The position numbers and the translations under genes are program-made. Source: Misgurnus anguillicaudatus (Eukaryota > Chordata > Actinopteri > Cypriniformes > Cobitidae). From it: a DNA stretch of 64,000 nucleotides. How positions within the stretch are numbered: position 1 is the first letter of the stretch; every line of letters begins with the position of its first letter. Below the pieces are notes generated by a model. The model searched no databases. It was not told the origin of the DNA and saw nothing but the letters and a program-made list of their open reading frames with translations. The stretch lies in assembly GCF_027580225.2 (NCBI RefSeq), contig NC_073340.2, forward strand, positions 32,562,501 through 32,626,500. Direction: 5' to 3'. Shown piece after piece: positions 58,799-64,000 of the stretch.

Positions 58799-59602
58799 CA
58801 GGGTTCCCCGCAGCATATTTCAGTTAAGGCGGCCCGCCTAAGCTTGGAAACCCTACCGCCTTAACTAGCTCGTCCAAAAAAAAAATTGCCGTCAAGTACA
58901 TCTCGGAGAATAGCGCATACGCTCTTCACACCGCGAGCGGGCAGGCATGCTACACGGCCGAAATGAGATAAGACATGGTCTGTCATGTCTGGAGGATAGC
59001 CGGTTGATAAAACACGTGTCCGTGAGAACTGTAAGTGGACTTATGTTTTGGGGTTATTTAATTCTGTTATTGTATTAGTCTATAGTTCTTGCGATTTTAA
59101 AGTAAGTTAGCTGGTGATTTTGTTGTTTGAGAAACCTGCTAGCTAGGTTTCACGTGCATGTTGATTAGATATAATTGTTGAGCGCTCTTGCTTACTTTAT
59201 TTATGTACATTATTTACATGCTACAGTTACACTCCTTTAAGATTATGTAATTAATAGTGGGAAATAATCAGTTTTTACAATTTGTGCGCTATCATTGTTC
59301 GCCAGACGTTCTACAACATCTGCTTTAGTTTGTGTTTATTAACCCTTTAGTTTCACTTCATCGTGCAGCTATTCCTGTTAGAGGTAAAAACATTTAATTC
59401 ATTCATAATATAGTATGTGTTCATTTTTTTCATTAAAATTAAGTTTTATTTAAGTGTTTTAAAAATAAATATTTTATTTATTTATTATATTAAAATATTT
59501 AAATTTTCATCATGATGCATACCCCCGCCCCTTTGATTGCCATGCCTTCGGCCCCGCCAAACCATACCACCTTAACTAACAAAATTTCTGCGGGAAACCC
59601 TG
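58799..59602. mobile_element. hAT-type element, CAGGGTTCCCCGCAG ends
   Basis: CAGGGTTCCCCGCAGCATATT and, inverted, CAGGGTTTCCCGCAGAAATTT are the ends, both followed by a GTTAAGGYGG block. The flanks are CA-repeat-like, so a TSD cannot be judged. 804 bp. Confidence 0.75.
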
Positions 59603-61017
59603 CACACTGTTAATGACAGATTTTTATTTTTCAAAAAAAATTTGGAAAAAGTCGGAAATATTGAAGAATATTAAAAATAGCTATTTAGAGTTATGTAAAA
59701 GTCCAGGCCATGAAATACTAAATTGACTACATATTACACACTAAATCTAAGTTGATTTACCAAAAAATTCAAGGCAGCAGAGATTTTTTGTGTACTAGTT
59801 GAGCTACAGGAACCCTCATACTTGCAACCAGCAGTCAAACCACAGCATCTGCCACATGGTAGTGAAATCACTTATAATTTCCCTCTCATAGTGATATGAT
59901 CATCTTGGTGAATTAACCCCTATTAAATTTTAATTCTGTTATAGACTTCAATGGAAATACTACCACGACCTTTACACCTGCACAGCTTTTCCTGTGGCGT
60001 CTAAGACAAAGATAGCTCCTTACAACAATTTTCACACTTATGAAGTGAAAGAGTTCAGGGGAGAAAGACAGAGGACAGGCCGGCAACTGTTAATATTTAA
60101 TATCAGCTGTAAATGGAGCATTAATTAAAATGGTCTCATTGGAGATCTCTGCAAATGAAGCTGGATATCATGCAGTGAAAGAAGTTGAACTGTCCTGACT
60201 TAAAGTGTATGTTGCAGGTTAACCACCACTGTCGATTAATGGGTACATAAATCACTCAAGATATGTGTATAATTTTTAAAATGTCTCAAAAATGGTCTTA
60301 AATACCACTTTTTTTACGTTTTTGGTATTAACGGTTTTTTTAACGCAATTCTGCGATGACGTCACGTTGGGGAGAAGTTGAGAAAGACTCAGCCAGAGCC
60401 ATAGAGATAGATGAGACATTTATTGCTGTTTAATACTAACGTATATAATTTGGAAATCATATATACATTGTAGGAAATATATAATGTGTTATACTGCAAA
60501 GTTACCATGATAATTATTATTTATGATATATGTGGAGATAAATAAAACTTCGCAAATCTGCTGATTTGATCCATTCATGTCCTGACCACCAGGCTAGAGA
60601 TTTTTAAACATCCTTAATCCACACTTACTAGTCTATCAAATAATATCTCAAATATATTGTTTTGTGAAATAAAAGGATGCTTTGTTATATTGTTTATGCG
60701 ATTATAACGAATCACACGATCATTTTATATGCAGCAGCAGTTAGCAGCTGCAGCATACTCGGATCCGACCGCATACATACTGTAATAAACAGGCGTTCGG
60801 CGGCTTTTTACATCACGACAGGCTAAGCCATTTGAGGAGGAACCGCTCATTGATCACCGTATTTTTATAAATCCTGTACATGTTTGGACCTGCCGAACAG
60901 GTTGAGCACTTTTATATACTTTATTGACCAGAGAGGCTGCCTGCACAGTTTGACCAGCGGGCTGCGGGAACCGGGGCACATCACGCCGCCAGACGGTGTT
61001 GCTAATATAACTCGAAA
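59603..61017. other. Gene-free stretch
   Basis: Includes a fragment with AAGGCAGCAGAGATTTTTTG near 59775 (relative of 23338-23544). The GC-richer piece 60700-61000 shows no exon or element ends. Confidence 0.3.
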
Positions 61018-61025
61018 TGTATAAC

Positions 61026-62172
<1,147 letters not shown>

Positions 62173-62463
62173 TGTATAACTATTATCAGATCGGCCCGTG
62201 AAAGTCCCGACTCTCTCGATTGCCATTCCGTTACTGGCTGTAAGAAAGTGAGTGCGTTTGGGTCGCTGGTTCCCGCGAACAGACGTGACGTGCTTCACTC
62301 ACCTTCCAGGATTAGAGACATGCTGCCAAAACCGTTTGTGCTGAAGATCGCATAAAGTTACACCCATTTCAGGCAGGATCATGGACCCCCTCAAGCCAGC
62401 ATGCACGAGTATGTTAATTGTTTGTTTACTTTCTACACGAAGATATGCTAACCTTATGCTATC

Positions 62464-62640
62464 TGGCTGTCTGCCTATCTCTCTATACTAGCCTATCCAT
62501 CTGTCTGTCTGTCTATCTATCTGTCTATCTATCTTATCTATCTATCTATCTATATATGTATCTATCTATGTATGTATGTATGTATGTATGTATGTATGTA
62601 TGTATGTATGTATGTATGTATGTATGTATGTATGTATTTA
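62464..62640. repeat. Compound tetranucleotide microsatellite (CTAT/CTGT)n-(GTAT)n
   Basis: A CTAT/CTGT run passes into about 18 pure GTAT units. Open frames here are Tyr-Val-Cys-Met repeats and not genes. Confidence 0.95.
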
Positions 62641-63263
62641 TCTATTATCTGCGCTATCAGAACTGTACTTTACTCGTCTTTCTATAGTCATTCTCAATGC
62701 TCTCAAGGCGGCTTTGGTCAATTCTCTCCCCAGCGTGACGTCATACAGTGCGTTGTGAGGGAAAGGAGAATCATTGCAAATTGCTGTACTTTTTCATACT
62801 TTTTCGGGTTTTGTGATACCCAACAACATAAAATACAATGGATAACAGTTTAAATGTTTATTATCAACAAGCAAATTGCACAAATTCGTTGAAAAATTTT
62901 ACCTGCAAAACGCCCTTTAAATGCTATCATTTCCCCTATGCACTGTCTGAATAAAAATACAAAGCTGTACCTTTGGGGTGGAACCATAAGGTTCCAATGT
63001 TCTGACAGTGTGAGGCACTGTTAATACAGCTTTTTCATTGTAGCTCAAGAGACCCTACAATTTTCCCAATAATCTGCTGGACAATAAGAAATAGGGTTGC
63101 ACACTGTGCCTGTGCTACGGTAGCATCACAATGCCAAAGCTTATTAAAACTGGCACCCTCATGGTATTGAGTGTTTCTGAGTCTTATTAAACACCTTTGG
63201 ACATTGCTTTTGCAGTATGTACAAAGAATGTTCAGCTAGTATAGTAAAAATATGTTTATGGAA
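62641..63263. other. Gene-free stretch
   Basis: A short MITE-like piece with GTACCTTTGGGGTGGAACC lies near 62960-63015. Nothing else recognised. Confidence 0.3.
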
Positions 63264-63480
63264 CCTAGTCTCACGGAGTTGCGTATAAATAGAACAATGT
63301 TTTAAAATCGTGCAATACATATGTGGTACGCCAGTCCTTCACATTCACTTAAACGGCACATCTTTTTTTTGTCGATTTATTTATTGGTTTCTCTTTTTTT
63401 CTCGCTTTTTTACCATTGACCTAACCTAAACCCCAATTCTAACCAAACCCCAAGCGACCATGGCTTAAAAATAGACAATA
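63264..63480. mobile_element. Truncated CCCAGTCTCAC-family element
   Basis: CCTAGTCTCACGG matches the family end, and ACCATTGACCTAACCTAAACC corresponds to the family's internal CCATTGTCGC/CTAACCCTAA region. The other arm is missing. Confidence 0.5.
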
Positions 63481-63780
63481 ACATGGAGAAACCTGTATAT
63501 TAAAGGCACATCATGGAACTTTTTGGCCTGTAGGGGGTGCTTGACATGTATTTTTCACGTCTAATGCCCCTGTAGGCCACAAGAGCCGCAGCGCTGTCGC
63601 AAAGTAAAAAAGACAACTCTTTAGGTCACAAAGTGTGCCTTCCAGCATGTCATGTGTCATATAATATAATTTCATTTTTCATCAACTTTTATTTTTTTTT
63701 CAAACCCCAAAAGATCGCGACACGTAGCTCACGTTTACAAGCCAGTTGTAACGGTGGTCGCTTGGTTAAAGTTTATATTT

Positions 63781-63851
63781 AAAAAAATAATGCCTTAAAG
63801 GGGAATCGAACCCGGATCGCCCGTGTCGTAGGTCCATGACGGCGCCACAAT
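63781..63851 (-). ncRNA. tRNA-like pol III head (SINE or tRNA relic)
   Basis: On the minus strand an A-box-like TGGCGCCGTCATGG (63834-63847) precedes a perfect B box GGTTCGATTCC (63802-63812), and a T-run terminator follows at 63781-63787. The A-B spacing of 36 nt is shorter than in a normal tRNA and no full cloverleaf forms by eye, so a tRNA-derived SINE head is likelier than a working tRNA. Confidence 0.45.
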
Positions 63852-64000
63852 GTCACGTGATATAAGTCTCTCTCTAAACTCTCCAAGTAGCCTCCAGTAA
63901 AATTCACGTAAAAAAAAATAGTGTTCGAGCGCCACACAGGACTTATATATGCAAGCAATATAACTAGTACAAAAGCATAAGGGTCAGCATCGGTCAGAAA

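Noticed and set aside
62418..62853. Met-Tyr-Val-Cys repeat proteins
   Set aside because: They are translations of the GTAT microsatellite.

Overview
The window looks like non-coding DNA of a bony fish, most probably a cypriniform (carp/zebrafish group). It is AT-rich, has no bacterial-type operons and no complete host gene. It is packed with short non-autonomous DNA transposons, many bounded by readable terminal inverted repeats (TIRs) and target-site duplications (TSDs). Several repeat families look to me like ones common in zebrafish and carp; that taxonomic call is from recognition, not from a search. The window is best read as intergenic or intronic sequence built from nested transposon insertions.

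Layout. 0-5 kb: foldback and TTAA-type elements plus a quiet stretch with homeodomain-like motifs. 5-8 kb: a foldback element next to a Tc1-like transposase pseudogene. 9-11 kb: three elements, one nested, including an hAT element with an 8-bp TSD. 11.7-13.9 kb: an inverted-repeat element carrying a minisatellite of GGTTGCTAGG-like units with a 333-371 bp higher-order period. 14.9-21.9 kb: the centrepiece, a 7,010-bp element made of two almost identical 3.16-kb inverted arms around a 0.68-kb centre, flanked by the 6-bp TSD GTCTAT. Each arm carries a split relic of a Ulp1/SENP-type (C48) cysteine protease gene: a His-Trp exon, an exon with the GGxDCGVF cysteine signature, further 3' exons with good splice sites, and a TATA-less promoter-like patch. 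The two copies converge on the centre. The exon expected to hold the catalytic Asp is missing and splice phases across the gap disagree, so this reads as a decayed passenger protease, not an active enzyme.

22-34 kb: a GTTTGGTTCC-type element with an exon-like ORF, a 9-bp-TSD element, a foldback element split by an hAT, an hAT with a zinc-finger transposase remnant, and a 169-bp hAT-type MITE inside a Harbinger-type fragment. 34-46 kb: SINE relics, a MULE-like foldback with a 10-bp TSD, a TTAA MITE, and nested hATs at 39.0-41.5 and 43.0-45.1 kb. 46-57.5 kb: TTAA and Harbinger-type elements, hairpin MITEs, a local duplication, and one possible host exon on the minus strand (55,097-55,201). 58-64 kb: further hAT elements, one holding a long GA tract, microsatellites, and a tRNA-like pol III head near the right edge.

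The genes do not form a pathway. What links the features is transposon biology: repeated hAT, Harbinger, TTAA and MULE-like insertions, whose nesting gives a relative age order, with the 7-kb palindromic element among the youngest because its arms and TSD are still nearly perfect.
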